Positions 23,701 to 34,316 are shown, counted from the first letter of the stretch. The stretch: 40,436 nt of DNA from Pseudomonas azerbaijanoccidentalis (GCF_019145495.1 NZ_JAHSTU010000015.1:1-40436); one strand, 5' to 3'. Program-made: numbers and translations. Notes: a model not told the origin generated them from the sequence alone.

Positions 23701-25101
23701 ATGCTGAAGAAGCTGTTCCAGTCATTCCGTACTCCCGTGCGTCGTACGCAACACATCCGCAGCACGCCTGAAGTGCTCAACAGCGGCCAACATTCGCTGC
23801 AAAAGGGCCAATTCAGCCGTTACGCGGTGAACATCGTCGAACGCCTGCAGGGCGCCGGTTACCAGGCGTATCTGGTGGGCGGTTGTGTACGCGACATGCT
23901 GCTCGGCATCACGCCGAAAGACTTTGACGTCGCCACCAGCGCCACCCCTGAACAGGTAAGAGCCGAATTTCGCAACGCGCGGATCATCGGTCGCCGGTTC
24001 AAACTGGTGCACATCCACTTTGGTCGCGAAATCATTGAAGTCGCGACATTCCGCGCCAATCATCCGCAAAACGACGAAGAGGAAGACAACAATCAGTCTT
24101 CGCGTAACGAAAGCGGGCGCATCCTGCGCGATAACGTCTACGGCACCCTGGAAGAAGACGCGCAACGTCGCGACTTCACCATCAACGCGCTGTATTACGA
24201 CCCGGTCAGCGAGCGGATTCTCGATTATGCCAATGGCGTTCACGACATTCGCAACCAACTGATCCGCTTGATCGGCGACCCGAAACAGCGCTATCAGGAA
24301 GACCCGGTGCGGATGCTGCGAGCCGTGCGTTTCGCTGCCAAGTTGAATTTCGGCATCGAAAAACACAGCGCTGCGCCAATCCGCGACCTGGCGCCAATGC
24401 TGCGCGAGATTCCGTCAGCCCGTCTGTTCGAAGAAGTGCTCAAGCTGTTCCTCTCCGGCCATGCCGCGGACACCTTTGAAATGCTGGTCGACCTGCAACT
24501 GTTCGACCCACTGTTCCCGGCCAGTGCCGAGGCGCTGGAGTACAACCCGACTTACACCCACACCCTGATCAGCGAAGCGCTGGTCAACACCGACCTGCGA
24601 ATCAAGCAGAACAAACCGGTGACACCGGCGTTCCTCTTCGCGGCGCTGCTCTGGCCTGCCCTGCCGGCTCGCGTTCTGCGCTTGCAAGAACGTGGCATGC
24701 CGCCGATTCCGGCCATGCAGGAAGCCGCGCACGAATTGATTGCCGAGCAATGCCAGCGCATCGCGATTCCGAAACGCTTCACCATGCCGATCCGTGAGAT
24801 CTGGGACATGCAGGAACGCCTGCCCCGCCGCAGCGGCAAGCGCGCCGATCTGCTGCTGGACAACCCACGTTTCCGTGCCGGTTACGACTTCCTGCTGCTG
24901 CGCGAAAGCGCGGGCGAGCAGACTGATGGCCTGGGCGAATGGTGGACGGATTATCAGGACGCCAACGAAAGCGAACGTCGCGACATGATCCGCGACCTCA
25001 GCGGCAAGGACGAAGGCAGCGGAGCACCGCGCAAACGTCGTCGTAGCGGCGGTTCCAAGCGCAAACGCGCAGCGGGCGCTTCGAGTACCACGGGCGAGTA
25101 A
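23701..25101 (+). CDS. pcnB: Polynucleotide adenylyltransferase (poly(A) polymerase I)
   Basis: 466 residues of the class II nucleotidyltransferase family. LVGGCVRDMLLG (GG at 60-61) and DFDVAT (Asp74, Asp76) form the catalytic core, with RRDFTINALYY and RYQEDPVRMLRAVRFAAKL as further family motifs. The arginine/lysine-rich tail (RKRRRSGGSKRKRAAG) separates poly(A) polymerase from CCA-adding enzymes. It adds poly(A) tails that speed RNA decay. I start at ATG 23701 because a promoter minus-10 lies after the longest possible start at 23629. No Shine-Dalgarno is visible. folK follows after three bases. Confidence 0.95.
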   Translation: MLKKLFQSFRTPVRRTQHIRSTPEVLNSGQHSLQKGQFSRYAVNIVERLQGAGYQAYLVGGCVRDMLLGITPKDFDVATSATPEQVRAEFRNARIIGRRFKLVHIHFGREIIEVATFRANHPQNDEEEDNNQSSRNESGRILRDNVYGTLEEDAQRRDFTINALYYDPVSERILDYANGVHDIRNQLIRLIGDPKQRYQEDPVRMLRAVRFAAKLNFGIEKHSAAPIRDLAPMLREIPSARLFEEVLKLFLSGHAADTFEMLVDLQLFDPLFPASAEALEYNPTYTHTLISEALVNTDLRIKQNKPVTPAFLFAALLWPALPARVLRLQERGMPPIPAMQEAAHELIAEQCQRIAIPKRFTMPIREIWDMQERLPRRSGKRADLLLDNPRFRAGYDFLLLRESAGEQTDGLGEWWTDYQDANESERRDMIRDLSGKDEGSGAPRKRRRSGGSKRKRAAGASSTTGE

Positions 25102-25104
25102 TCC

Positions 25105-25590
25105 ATGGAACGCATCTACATCGGTATGGGCAGCAATCTGGCTGACCCCGCCGAACAATTGCGCAACGCCGTCGAAGCGCTGGCGCAATTGCCGCAATCG
25201 GCGCTGGTCGGGGTTTCCGCCTTTTACCAAAGCGACTCCCTGCTCCCCGGCCAACCGCGCTACACCAATGCCGTGGCCGCCCTCGACAGCAGCCTGGCAC
25301 CGCTGGATCTTCTGGATGCTTTGCAATCGATCGAAAACGGCCAGGGCCGCGAGCGTCTTGAACGCTGGGGACCGCGCACGCTGGATCTCGACATCCTGCT
25401 GTTCGGCGACCGCTTGATTGACGAACCACGCCTCAAAGTCCCCCATTACCACATGCAGGAAAGGGCCTTTGTCCTGTATCCGCTGGCTGAGCTTGCGCCT
25501 GCGGATCTGCGTCTGGCTGATGGCCGTGACCTTAAAGATCTACTGGCCGCCTGCCCGTTCGTCGGCCTGGAACGCCTTCCTCCGACTTGA
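25105..25590 (+). CDS. folK: 2-amino-4-hydroxy-6-hydroxymethyldihydropteridine pyrophosphokinase
   Basis: 161 residues, usual length for HPPK. It starts MERIYIGMGSNLADP and contains the signature ERWGPRTLDLDILLFGD (about residues 88-104), whose two Asp bind Mg-ATP. It moves pyrophosphate from ATP to hydroxymethyldihydropterin in folate synthesis. The ATG lies three bases after the pcnB stop, forming the common pcnB-folK pair. A REP pair follows the stop. Confidence 0.97.
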   Translation: MERIYIGMGSNLADPAEQLRNAVEALAQLPQSALVGVSAFYQSDSLLPGQPRYTNAVAALDSSLAPLDLLDALQSIENGQGRERLERWGPRTLDLDILLFGDRLIDEPRLKVPHYHMQERAFVLYPLAELAPADLRLADGRDLKDLLAACPFVGLERLPPT

Positions 25591-25602
25591 CCAAAATCCC
25601 CT

Positions 25603-25692
25603 TGTGGGAGCGGGCTTGCTCGCGAAGACGATTTAACATTCAACATAAAAGTTGACTGTCAGTCCGCTTTCGCGAGCAAGCCCGCTCCCACA
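25603..25692. repeat. Inverted REP pair after folK (24-bp perfect arms)
   Basis: The arm at 25603-25626 (TGTGGGAGCGGGCTTGCTCG, then CGAA) and the arm at 25669-25692 are exact inverted copies, separated by 42 bases. This is the GGGAGCGGGCTTGCTCGCGAA type common in the P. fluorescens group. Confidence 0.92.
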
Positions 25693-25956
25693 TTGGTTTT
25701 GTGTTGCGCACCAGATCTGCTGCTGAAACGCATCAGTTACCCCGGTAACACCCCACCCGTAACAATGCGGTAACACACCGGATTGACTTCCCGAGTTCTC
25801 CTCACGACTATAGGCGTCCCGCTGCCGCCAACACGGCACGCAAGGGCGCAATCCAGGCCTTATAAGCACGACAAAAGACCGTGCGCCTGAGTAAATGACG
25901 AATCACGCGCGTTACTCGCAGTAGTTTCCATAGCGCCTGAACGAGGATTTTTTGAC
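25693..25956 (+). promoter_or_regulatory. panB upstream region with three GTAACA repeats
   Basis: GTTACC-CC-GGTAAC (25736-25749) and GTAACA at 25745, 25759 and 25770 lie just upstream of a possible minus-35 TTGACT (25783-25788); the minus-10 17 bases later, GACTAT, is weak. No other gene is seen. The half-sites equal those of the CbrB sites before crcZ. A GAGGA ribosome-binding site precedes panB. Confidence 0.45.
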
Positions 25957-26757
25957 ATGCCAGCCATCACCCTGACCACGCTCCAGAGCCTCAAGCAGAA
26001 AGGTGAAAAAATCACCATGCTGACCTGCTATGACGCGACCTTCGCCCACGCCTGCAATCAGGCTGGCGTCGAAGTGCTGCTGGTGGGCGACTCCCTCGGC
26101 ATGGTTTTGCAAGGTCACGACAGCACCCTGCCGGTCACCACTGCCGAAATGGCTTACCACGTCGCCGCCGTCAAACGCGGTAACAGCGATGCGTTGATTC
26201 TTGCCGACCTGCCTTTCATGGCCTACGCCACCACCGAACAAGCCATGAGCAACAGCGCCTTGTTGATGCAGGCCGGTGCGCACATGGTCAAGGTCGAAGG
26301 CGCCTTGTGGCTGGCGGATTCGATTCGCCTGCTCGCCGAGCGCGGCATTCCGGTCTGCGCGCACATGGGCTTGACCCCGCAATCGGTGAATATCCTTGGC
26401 GGCTATAAAGTCCAGGGACGCAATGAAAACCAGGCACGGCAGATGCGCGCCGACGCGATCTCGCTGGAGCAGGCCGGCGCCGCCATGCTGCTGCTCGAAT
26501 GCGTGCCGAGCGAACTGGCTGAAGAAATCACCCAAGCAGTGAAAATTCCAGTGATCGGGATTGGCGCAGGCCATCGCACCGACGGTCAGGTACTGGTGCT
26601 GCACGACATGCTGGGATTGTCCATCACCGGTCGCGTTCCGAAATTCGTGAAAAACTTCATGGCTGGCCAGGAAAGCATTCCCGCCGCATTGAGCGCTTAC
26701 GTCAGCGAAGTCAAAGCGGCAACCTTCCCAGGCATCGAACACGGATTCTCTGCATGA
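25957..26757 (+). CDS. panB: 3-methyl-2-oxobutanoate hydroxymethyltransferase
   Basis: A 266-residue TIM-barrel enzyme of the PanB family. Motifs: KITMLTCYDATFAH, LLVGDSLGMVLQGHDSTLPV (metal-binding Asp), HMVKVEGA, VCAHMGLTPQSV and IGIGAGHRTDGQVLV. It adds a hydroxymethyl group from methylene-tetrahydrofolate to 2-ketoisovalerate, giving ketopantoate for pantothenate and CoA. The substrate comes from the ilv pathway encoded at the left end of this window. Its stop overlaps the panC ATG (ATGA). Confidence 0.98.
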   Translation: MPAITLTTLQSLKQKGEKITMLTCYDATFAHACNQAGVEVLLVGDSLGMVLQGHDSTLPVTTAEMAYHVAAVKRGNSDALILADLPFMAYATTEQAMSNSALLMQAGAHMVKVEGALWLADSIRLLAERGIPVCAHMGLTPQSVNILGGYKVQGRNENQARQMRADAISLEQAGAAMLLLECVPSELAEEITQAVKIPVIGIGAGHRTDGQVLVLHDMLGLSITGRVPKFVKNFMAGQESIPAALSAYVSEVKAATFPGIEHGFSA

Positions 26758-27614
26758 ACACCGTAAAAACCGTACGCGAACTGCGCGCCGCCGTGGCCCG
26801 TGCCCGCAGCGAAGGCAAGCGCATCGGCTTCGTGCCGACCATGGGCAACCTGCACAGCGGTCACGTCGCGCTGATCACCAAGGCCACCCAGCGGGTGGAT
26901 TTCGTGGTCGCGAGCATTTTCGTCAACCCGCTGCAATTCGGTGCGGGCGAAGACCTCGACAAATACCCACGCACGTTGGCAGCCGATCAGGAAAAACTGC
27001 TCGAAGCCGGTTGCGACCTGTTGTTTGCGCCCACCGTTGAAGAGATGTACCCCGACGGCATGGCCGGCCAGACCCGCGTCAGCGTTCCACAATTGTCTGA
27101 AGGCCTGTGCGGCGCCAGCCGTCCAGGGCATTTCGAGGGTGTGGCGACGGTGGTCAGCAAGCTGTTCAACATGGTCCAGCCAGACCTGGCGATCTTCGGC
27201 CAGAAAGACTTCCAGCAACTGGCAGTGATTCGCGCACTGGTCCACGACTTGAACATGCCGATCCAGATCATTGGCGAGCCGACCGTCCGTGCAGCCGATG
27301 GCCTGGCGTTGTCGTCACGCAATGGTTTCCTCAGCGAAGAGCAACGCGCCGTGGCGCCAGTGGTGTATCGCACGCTGAGCGAAATTGCCGAGTCGATCAA
27401 GCAAGGTGAGCGGGATTTCCCGGCGCTGATCAACGCGCAAATCAAACAGCTTGAAGCCGCTGGCTTGCGCCCGGATTACCTGGAAATTCGCCATGCGCTG
27501 ACCTTGCGTCCGGCGACAGCCGAGGATCGTGACCTGGTGATTCTGGTGGCGGCGTTCCTCGGTACAACGCGATTGATCGATAACCTGCACCTGAATCTCG
27601 ATACGCCCGTCTAA
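26754..27614 (+). CDS. panC: Pantothenate synthetase (pantoate--beta-alanine ligase)
   Basis: 286 residues. GFVPTMGNLHSGHVALI carries the HIGH-like ATP motif of this nucleotidyltransferase; ASIFVNPLQFGAGEDLDKYP, FGQKDFQQL and LSSRNGFLS (KMSKS-like position) are family blocks. It joins pantoate and beta-alanine through a pantoyl-adenylate. Coupled to panB by a four-base overlap. A REP pair separates it from panD. Confidence 0.98.
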   Translation: MNTVKTVRELRAAVARARSEGKRIGFVPTMGNLHSGHVALITKATQRVDFVVASIFVNPLQFGAGEDLDKYPRTLAADQEKLLEAGCDLLFAPTVEEMYPDGMAGQTRVSVPQLSEGLCGASRPGHFEGVATVVSKLFNMVQPDLAIFGQKDFQQLAVIRALVHDLNMPIQIIGEPTVRAADGLALSSRNGFLSEEQRAVAPVVYRTLSEIAESIKQGERDFPALINAQIKQLEAAGLRPDYLEIRHALTLRPATAEDRDLVILVAAFLGTTRLIDNLHLNLDTPV

Positions 27615-27628
27615 ACACCGCATCCCCC

Positions 27629-27717
27629 TGTAGGAGCGAGCCTGCTCGCGATAGTGGATGTTCAGTCACCGATGTGTTGACTGACACACCGTCATCGCGA
27701 GCAGGCTCGCTCCCACA
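27629..27717. repeat. Inverted REP pair between panC and panD
   Basis: The arm at 27629-27652 (TGTAGGAGCGAGCCTGCTCG, then CGAT) and the arm at 27694-27717 are inverted copies with one mismatch. The loop holds a further TCAGTCA/TGACTGA inverted repeat. It lies inside the probable panBCD transcript. Confidence 0.9.
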
Positions 27718-27797
27718 AGGAGATCTGCGTCTGCTTCCAGTTGTCTTGCCCCCCACAAACCCTTCGGGCAACCCGCCCGCCGACCTTGGAAACACTC

Positions 27798-28178
27798 ATG
27801 CACGCCATCATGCTAAAAGCCAAGCTGCACCGCGCCGAAGTCACCCACGCTGTACTCGATTACGAAGGTTCCTGCGCCATCGACGGCGAATGGCTGGACT
27901 TGTCCGGCATCCGTGAGTACGAACAGATCCAGATCTATAACATCGACAACGGCGAGCGTTTCACCACTTACGCCATCCGTGGCGAAGAAGGCTCGCGCAT
28001 GATCTCGGTCAACGGCGCCGCCGCGCACAAGGCCAAGGTTGGCGATCGCGTGATCATTTGCGCTTACGCGCATTACAGCGAAGCCGAATTGCTCAACTTC
28101 AAGCCGCGCATGCTCTATATGGCACCGGGTAACGAACTGAGCCACACCAGCAACGCCATTCCGGTCCAGGTCGCCTGA
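27798..28178 (+). CDS. panD: Aspartate 1-decarboxylase proenzyme
   Basis: 126 residues, the normal PanD length. The self-cleavage site Gly24-Ser25 (YEGSCAID) is intact, so the chain should split into beta and alpha chains with an N-terminal pyruvoyl group. It makes beta-alanine from aspartate for PanC. Lys9 (LKAKLHRAEVT), Arg54 region (TYAIRGEEGS) and NGAAAHKAKVGD are conserved. I start at ATG 27798 (MHAIMLKAKLHR). It is 183 bases after panC, with a REP pair between. Confidence 0.97.
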   Translation: MHAIMLKAKLHRAEVTHAVLDYEGSCAIDGEWLDLSGIREYEQIQIYNIDNGERFTTYAIRGEEGSRMISVNGAAAHKAKVGDRVIICAYAHYSEAELLNFKPRMLYMAPGNELSHTSNAIPVQVA

Positions 28179-28185
28179 TCCGAGC

Positions 28186-28256
28186 CCTGTCTCTTCCGTT
28201 TGTCGGACCGTTCCTAACTTCGATGTTAAAAAAGTACCGGAAACAGGTCAGACAAA
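28186..28256 (+). promoter_or_regulatory. Interleaved inverted repeats (possible pseudoknot) between panD and pgi
   Basis: Two pairings interleave. CCTGTctcTTCCG (28186-28198) can pair with CGGAAACAGG (28238-28247), and TTTGTCGGACC (28199-28209) with GGTCAGACAAA (28246-28256, one mismatch). The A-B-A'-B' order allows an H-type pseudoknot or two exclusive hairpins. Function unknown. Confidence 0.4.
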
Positions 28257-28402
28257 GTCAAGACAGATCATTGCGCGGGGTTTACTGTATTCGCCCTGCG
28301 CCATGAATTCGTGAAGACGCAGTTGACCGGGACGCCCATCCATAGCGCTCCGGGATTTTTAGTGTTCAAAAGGCCGTTCAAGTAAAAAGGAAACCCGCAG
28401 CG

Positions 28403-30067
28403 ATGGCGTATTACCGCACTCCTCATGACGTGACCGCTCTGCCCGCCTGGCAAGCGTTGAATGACCACCGCCAAGCCATGCAGGATTTCAGCATGCGCGA
28501 GGCCTTCAATGCCGACCCGCAGCGCTTTACCCAGTTCACCCTCAGCAGTTGCGGCCTGTTTCTCGACTATTCGAAGAACCTGATCAACGCCGAGACCCGC
28601 AATCTGCTGGTGGGTCTGGCCAATGAAGTTGACCTCAAGGGTGCGATCAAATCGCTGTTCGACGGCGAAATCGTCAACGCCTCCGAAGGTCGCCCGGCCC
28701 TGCACACGGCGCTGCGCCGTCCGGTCGGCGACAAACTGTCGGTCAACGGCGTCAACGTGATGCCTGAAGTACACAAGGTACTCAACCAGATCACTGACCT
28801 CGTGGGCCGTATCCACGACGGTCTGTGGCGCGGTTACACCGAGAAGCCGATCACCGACGTGGTGAACATCGGCATCGGTGGTTCCTTCCTCGGCCCCGAA
28901 CTGGTGTCCGAAGCGCTGCTGTCCTACGCCCAGAAAGGCGTGCGCTGCCATTACCTGGCCAACATCGACGGCAGTGAGTTCCACGAGCTGACCATGAAGC
29001 TGCGTGCGGAAACCACGCTGTTCATCGTTTCATCGAAATCCTTCAACACCCTCGAAACCCTGAAGAACGCGCAGGCCGCCCGTGCCTGGTATCTGGCCCA
29101 GGGTGGTTCGGAAGCCGAGCTGTATCGTCACTTCATTGCGGTATCGAGTAACAACGCCGCGGCTGTGGCGTTCGGTATCCGCGAAGAAAACATCTTCCCG
29201 ATGTGGGACTGGGTTGGCGGTCGTTATTCGCTGTGGTCGGCCATCGGTTTGCCGATCGCGCTGGCCATCGGCATGTCGAACTTCAAGGAGCTGCTGTCCG
29301 GTGCCTACACCATGGACCAGCACTTCCTGACCGCCCCTTTCGAACAGAACATGCCAGTGCTGCTGGCCTTGCTCGGCGTGTGGTACGGCAATTTCTGGGG
29401 CGCGCAGAGCCATGCGATCCTGCCGTACGACCACTACTTGCGTAACATCACCAAGCATTTGCAACAGCTGGACATGGAATCCAACGGCAAGAGCGTTCGT
29501 CAGGACGGCACCGCGGTTTCCACCGACACCGGTCCGGTGATCTGGGGCGGCGTCGGCTGCAACGGTCAGCACGCGTATCACCAGTTGCTGCACCAAGGCA
29601 CGCAACTGATCCCGGCTGACTTCATTGTGCCGATCGTCAGCTTCAACCCGGTCTCCGATCACCACCAGTGGCTGTACGCCAACTGCTTGTCGCAAAGCCA
29701 GGCGTTGATGCTCGGCAAGACCCTGGCCGAGGCGCAAGCCGAACTGCGTGAAAAAGGCATGAGTGAAGCCGAGGTGCAGAAACTCGCACCGCACAAGGTG
29801 ATTCCGGGCAACCGTCCGAGTAACACCCTGGTGGTCGAGCGCATTAGCCCGCGTCGTCTCGGCGCGCTGGTGGCGATGTACGAACACAAAGTCTTCGTGC
29901 AAAGCGTGATCTGGGGCATCAACGCCTTCGATCAGTGGGGCGTGGAGTTGGGCAAGGAACTGGGTAAAGGTGTCTACAACCGTCTGGTCGGCAGCGAAGA
30001 AACACCGGCTGACGACGCATCCACCCAAGGCCTGATCAACTACTTCCGTGGTCGTCACCGCGGGTGA
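28403..30067 (+). CDS. pgi: Glucose-6-phosphate isomerase
   Basis: A 554-residue enzyme interconverting glucose-6-phosphate and fructose-6-phosphate. Phosphate-binding SIS domains are evident: NIGIGGSFLGPELVSEAL, FIVSSKSFNTLETL and the PGI signature DWVGGRYSLWSAIG; the C-terminal signature lies in KVFVQSVIWGINAFDQWGVELGK with the active-site Lys. In Pseudomonas, which lacks phosphofructokinase, it serves the Entner-Doudoroff/pentose phosphate cycle. AAGGA precedes the ATG. A GC-rich hairpin follows the stop. Confidence 0.98.
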   Translation: MAYYRTPHDVTALPAWQALNDHRQAMQDFSMREAFNADPQRFTQFTLSSCGLFLDYSKNLINAETRNLLVGLANEVDLKGAIKSLFDGEIVNASEGRPALHTALRRPVGDKLSVNGVNVMPEVHKVLNQITDLVGRIHDGLWRGYTEKPITDVVNIGIGGSFLGPELVSEALLSYAQKGVRCHYLANIDGSEFHELTMKLRAETTLFIVSSKSFNTLETLKNAQAARAWYLAQGGSEAELYRHFIAVSSNNAAAVAFGIREENIFPMWDWVGGRYSLWSAIGLPIALAIGMSNFKELLSGAYTMDQHFLTAPFEQNMPVLLALLGVWYGNFWGAQSHAILPYDHYLRNITKHLQQLDMESNGKSVRQDGTAVSTDTGPVIWGGVGCNGQHAYHQLLHQGTQLIPADFIVPIVSFNPVSDHHQWLYANCLSQSQALMLGKTLAEAQAELREKGMSEAEVQKLAPHKVIPGNRPSNTLVVERISPRRLGALVAMYEHKVFVQSVIWGINAFDQWGVELGKELGKGVYNRLVGSEETPADDASTQGLINYFRGRHRG

Positions 30068-30072
30068 TAGGC

Positions 30073-30099
30073 TGAAGGGGCGGTTTGCCCGCCCCTTCA
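30073..30099 (+). terminator. Terminator-like hairpin after pgi
   Basis: TGAAGGGGCGG-TTTGC-CCGCCCCTTCA, an 11-base perfect stem four bases after the pgi stop. There is no T-run, so termination strength is uncertain. Confidence 0.6.
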
Positions 30100-30164
30100 A
30101 CTTGCAGCATCGACAGTTCTACGGCACCGGGTTTACTGCAAAATCGGTGGCGTGCGCTATCACT

Positions 30165-30240
30165 GTAGGAGCTGCCGAAGGCTGCGATCTTTTGATCTTC
30201 AAAGCAAAGTCAAAAGATCGCAGCCTTCGGCAACTCCTAC
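30165..30240. repeat. Inverted REP pair upstream of acs (GCTGCCGAAGGCTGCGATC type)
   Basis: GTAGGAGCTGCCGAAGGCTG at the left (continuing CGATCTTTTGATC) and its inverted copy ending GGCAACTCCTAC at the right. Same family as 32241-32318 and 37662-37738. Confidence 0.92.
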
Positions 30241-30290
30241 GAGGGTCGCGCAGCTCCCCTCTTGTCACAAAACAAGAATAAGGAACCGTC

Positions 30291-32228
<1,938 letters not shown>

Positions 32229-32240
32229 CGAACGCTCTCC

Positions 32241-32318
32241 GTAGGAGCTGCCGCAGGCTGCGATCTTTTGATCTTGTTTTTGAAAAATCAAAAGATCGCA
32301 GCCTACGGCAGCTCCCAC
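32241..32318. repeat. Inverted REP pair between acs and the MpaB-family gene
   Basis: GTAGGAGCTGCCGCAGGCTG at the left, continuing with CGATCTTTTGATC, and its inverted copy ending GGCAGCTCCCAC at the right, around a short TTTTTGAAAAA centre. Confidence 0.92.
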
Positions 32319-32337
32319 AGACAATGACCGGAACAGC

Positions 32338-33210
32338 ATGGAATTCATCCGCACCCGCATTGAAACCCAGATCATGAGCCTCACCGGTCTGTCCCTGGGC
32401 AAGCTCGACCTGGAAAACCCCAAGGGCGATCCCGGGTTGTTCGGGCCTGATTCCGTGAGCTGGCAGGTTCACGGTGATTTCAGCAGCATGCTTATCGGCG
32501 GCATCAGCGCGCTGATGCTGCAAGCCCTGCATCCGTTGGCGTTGGCCGGTGTTTGGGATCACTCGAATTTCCGCGAGGACATGCTCGGCCGACTACGCCG
32601 CACCGGGCAGTTCATTTCCGGCACCACCTTCGGCTCGCGACAGGATGCCGACTGGCTGATCGAAAAAGTCCGCACCATTCACCTGCAAGTGACCGGCACC
32701 GCGCCGGACGGCCGCCCGTATGCCGCCAGCGATCCCGACCTGTTGACCTGGGTGCATGTGGCCGAGGTCAGCAATTTTCTTGCCGCCCATTTGCGCTATC
32801 GCAATCCACATCTGTCGACGTTGGATCAGGATCGCTATTACGCAGAAATCGCTCTGGTCGCAGAACGCTTGGGTGCCCGGAATGTGCCGCGCTCGCGGCA
32901 GGAAATTTCCGAATACCTTGAGCGTGTCCGCCCACAGCTGCTGTGCGATGAACGCAGCCGGGAAGTGTTGCGGTTGTTGTTGAACGCTCCGTCCCCCAGC
33001 CGTTTGGCCAGGCCTTTCGGCGGCCTGATGATGCAGGCCGGTATCGACCTGTTGCCGGACTGGGCCAGTGACATGCTCGATGTGCGCCAGAGCCCGCTGC
33101 AACGCAAGCTGATCCGCGCCAGCGTCAATCGCAGTGCGCCGATGCTGCGCTGGGCAGTGCGCAACGGTTCAGTGCAGCGGGCCAAGCGGAGGATGGGGTT
33201 GCTGTCTTAA
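32338..33210 (+). CDS. Oxygenase MpaB family protein (DUF2236)
   Basis: A 290-residue all-helical protein with DUF2236 features: SWQVHGDFSSMLIGGISALMLQALHPLALAGVWDHS, RTGQFISGTTFGS, and TWVHVAEVSNFLAAHLRY with histidines expected to bind heme. Relatives include the latex-clearing protein and fungal MpaB oxygenases, but no specific substrate can be assigned. Upstream CGGA is a weak ribosome-binding site. It stands between two REP-bearing gaps on the same strand as its neighbours and may be transcribed from acs. Confidence 0.88.
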   Translation: MEFIRTRIETQIMSLTGLSLGKLDLENPKGDPGLFGPDSVSWQVHGDFSSMLIGGISALMLQALHPLALAGVWDHSNFREDMLGRLRRTGQFISGTTFGSRQDADWLIEKVRTIHLQVTGTAPDGRPYAASDPDLLTWVHVAEVSNFLAAHLRYRNPHLSTLDQDRYYAEIALVAERLGARNVPRSRQEISEYLERVRPQLLCDERSREVLRLLLNAPSPSRLARPFGGLMMQAGIDLLPDWASDMLDVRQSPLQRKLIRASVNRSAPMLRWAVRNGSVQRAKRRMGLLS

Positions 33211-33212
33211 CA

Positions 33213-33232
33213 CCGGGCTTGCTCGCGAAGGC
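33213..33232. repeat. Solitary REP half-element
   Basis: CCGGGCTTGCTCGCGAAGGC immediately after the MpaB-family stop matches the inner part of the 25603-25692 REP type, but no inverted partner is nearby. Confidence 0.7.
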
Positions 33233-33299
33233 AGCGCCTCGGTCCCGCGCCAAAACTGTTAAACTCCCGCGCCAAATTACCTCCTGCAAGGCGCCCAGC

Positions 33300-34316
33300 A
33301 TGTCTCCCTTGAATCAGGCGCTGCGCGCCGCCCTCGATCATCGCCAGGATCTGCTCGCCGAGCTGCACAGCCAGGGCACCGATTGCTATCGGCTGTTCCA
33401 CGGCAGCCAGGAAGGCGCGGGCGGCCTGACCATCGACCGCTATGGTCCGCAACTGATGGTGCAGAGTTTCCATCAGTCGCTGGAACGCGAAGACCTGCTG
33501 CACCTGCATGAGATGATCAACCAGTATTTGGGCCTGGAAACCCTGTTGGTCTACAACGACCGTTCCCGTGGCAACTCACGCATCGACCGCGAAGACACCG
33601 TCTACCGTGCCGACGAAGCCGCGTTGCAGGATCTGGTCGGCCACGAGTGGGGCCTCAACTATCGCGTCCGCGGCCGTCACGCCGGGCAGGACCCGCTGCT
33701 GTTCCTCGACCTGCGCAACACTCGCGGCTGGGTCAAGGATCACAGCAAAAACAAAAGTGTCCTGAACCTGTTTGCCTACACCTGTGGCGTTGGCCTCAGT
33801 GCAGCGGCCGGTGGCGCCCGCGAGGTATGCAACCTGGACTTCGCCGAAGGCAACCTGGCGGTCGGTCGTGAAAACGGCCTGCTCAACCCACAGCTGCCGA
33901 CCATGGGATTCATCCAGTCCGACTATTTCCCGGCCATCCGCCAACTCGCCGGCCTGCCCATCAGCCAGCGTCGCGGGCAAAAGTTGCCGAGCTATCCGCG
34001 TCTGGAGCAGCGCCAGTACGATCTGGTGCTGCTTGACCCACCGGCCTGGGCCAAGAGCGCGTTCGGCACCGTTGACCTGCTGCGCGACTACCAGAGCCTG
34101 CTCAAACCCGCCCTGCTGACCACCGCCGACAACGGCGTGCTGATCTGCTGCAACAACCTGGCAAAAGTCAGCATGGACGATTGGCGTGAACAGGTTTTGC
34201 GTTGCGCCGAGAAAGCGGGACGCCCCGTGCGTGAGTGGACGGTGATGAAACCGGGCGCCGATTTCCCTTCGATGGATCAACAGCCACCGCTCAAAACCCT
34301 GATCCTGCAGCTCTGA
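33300..34316 (+). CDS. Class I SAM-dependent methyltransferase, RlmI/RlmK-like (COG1092)
   Basis: 338 residues. The N-terminal part (FHGSQEGAGGLTIDRYGPQLMVQ, about 35-60) resembles the EEHUD domain of RlmI-type rRNA cytosine methyltransferases; the C-terminal Rossmann domain has NLFAYTCGVGLSAAAGGA for SAM and LLDPPAWAKS (Asp246-Pro-Pro), the target-base motif. It probably methylates 23S rRNA, but the residue modified is not deducible, and the usual N-terminal PUA domain is absent. Start is ATG 33300 (MSPLNQALRA) with AAGG upstream; the longer open frame runs into the REP half. Confidence 0.85.
   Translation: MSPLNQALRAALDHRQDLLAELHSQGTDCYRLFHGSQEGAGGLTIDRYGPQLMVQSFHQSLEREDLLHLHEMINQYLGLETLLVYNDRSRGNSRIDREDTVYRADEAALQDLVGHEWGLNYRVRGRHAGQDPLLFLDLRNTRGWVKDHSKNKSVLNLFAYTCGVGLSAAAGGAREVCNLDFAEGNLAVGRENGLLNPQLPTMGFIQSDYFPAIRQLAGLPISQRRGQKLPSYPRLEQRQYDLVLLDPPAWAKSAFGTVDLLRDYQSLLKPALLTTADNGVLICCNNLAKVSMDDWREQVLRCAEKAGRPVREWTVMKPGADFPSMDQQPPLKTLILQL

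Noticed and set aside
25830..25855. Sigma-54-like GGCACG...GCGC upstream of panB
   Set aside because: The GG and GC elements are 11 or 13 bases apart where 12 are needed, so it is not a valid minus-24/minus-12 promoter.
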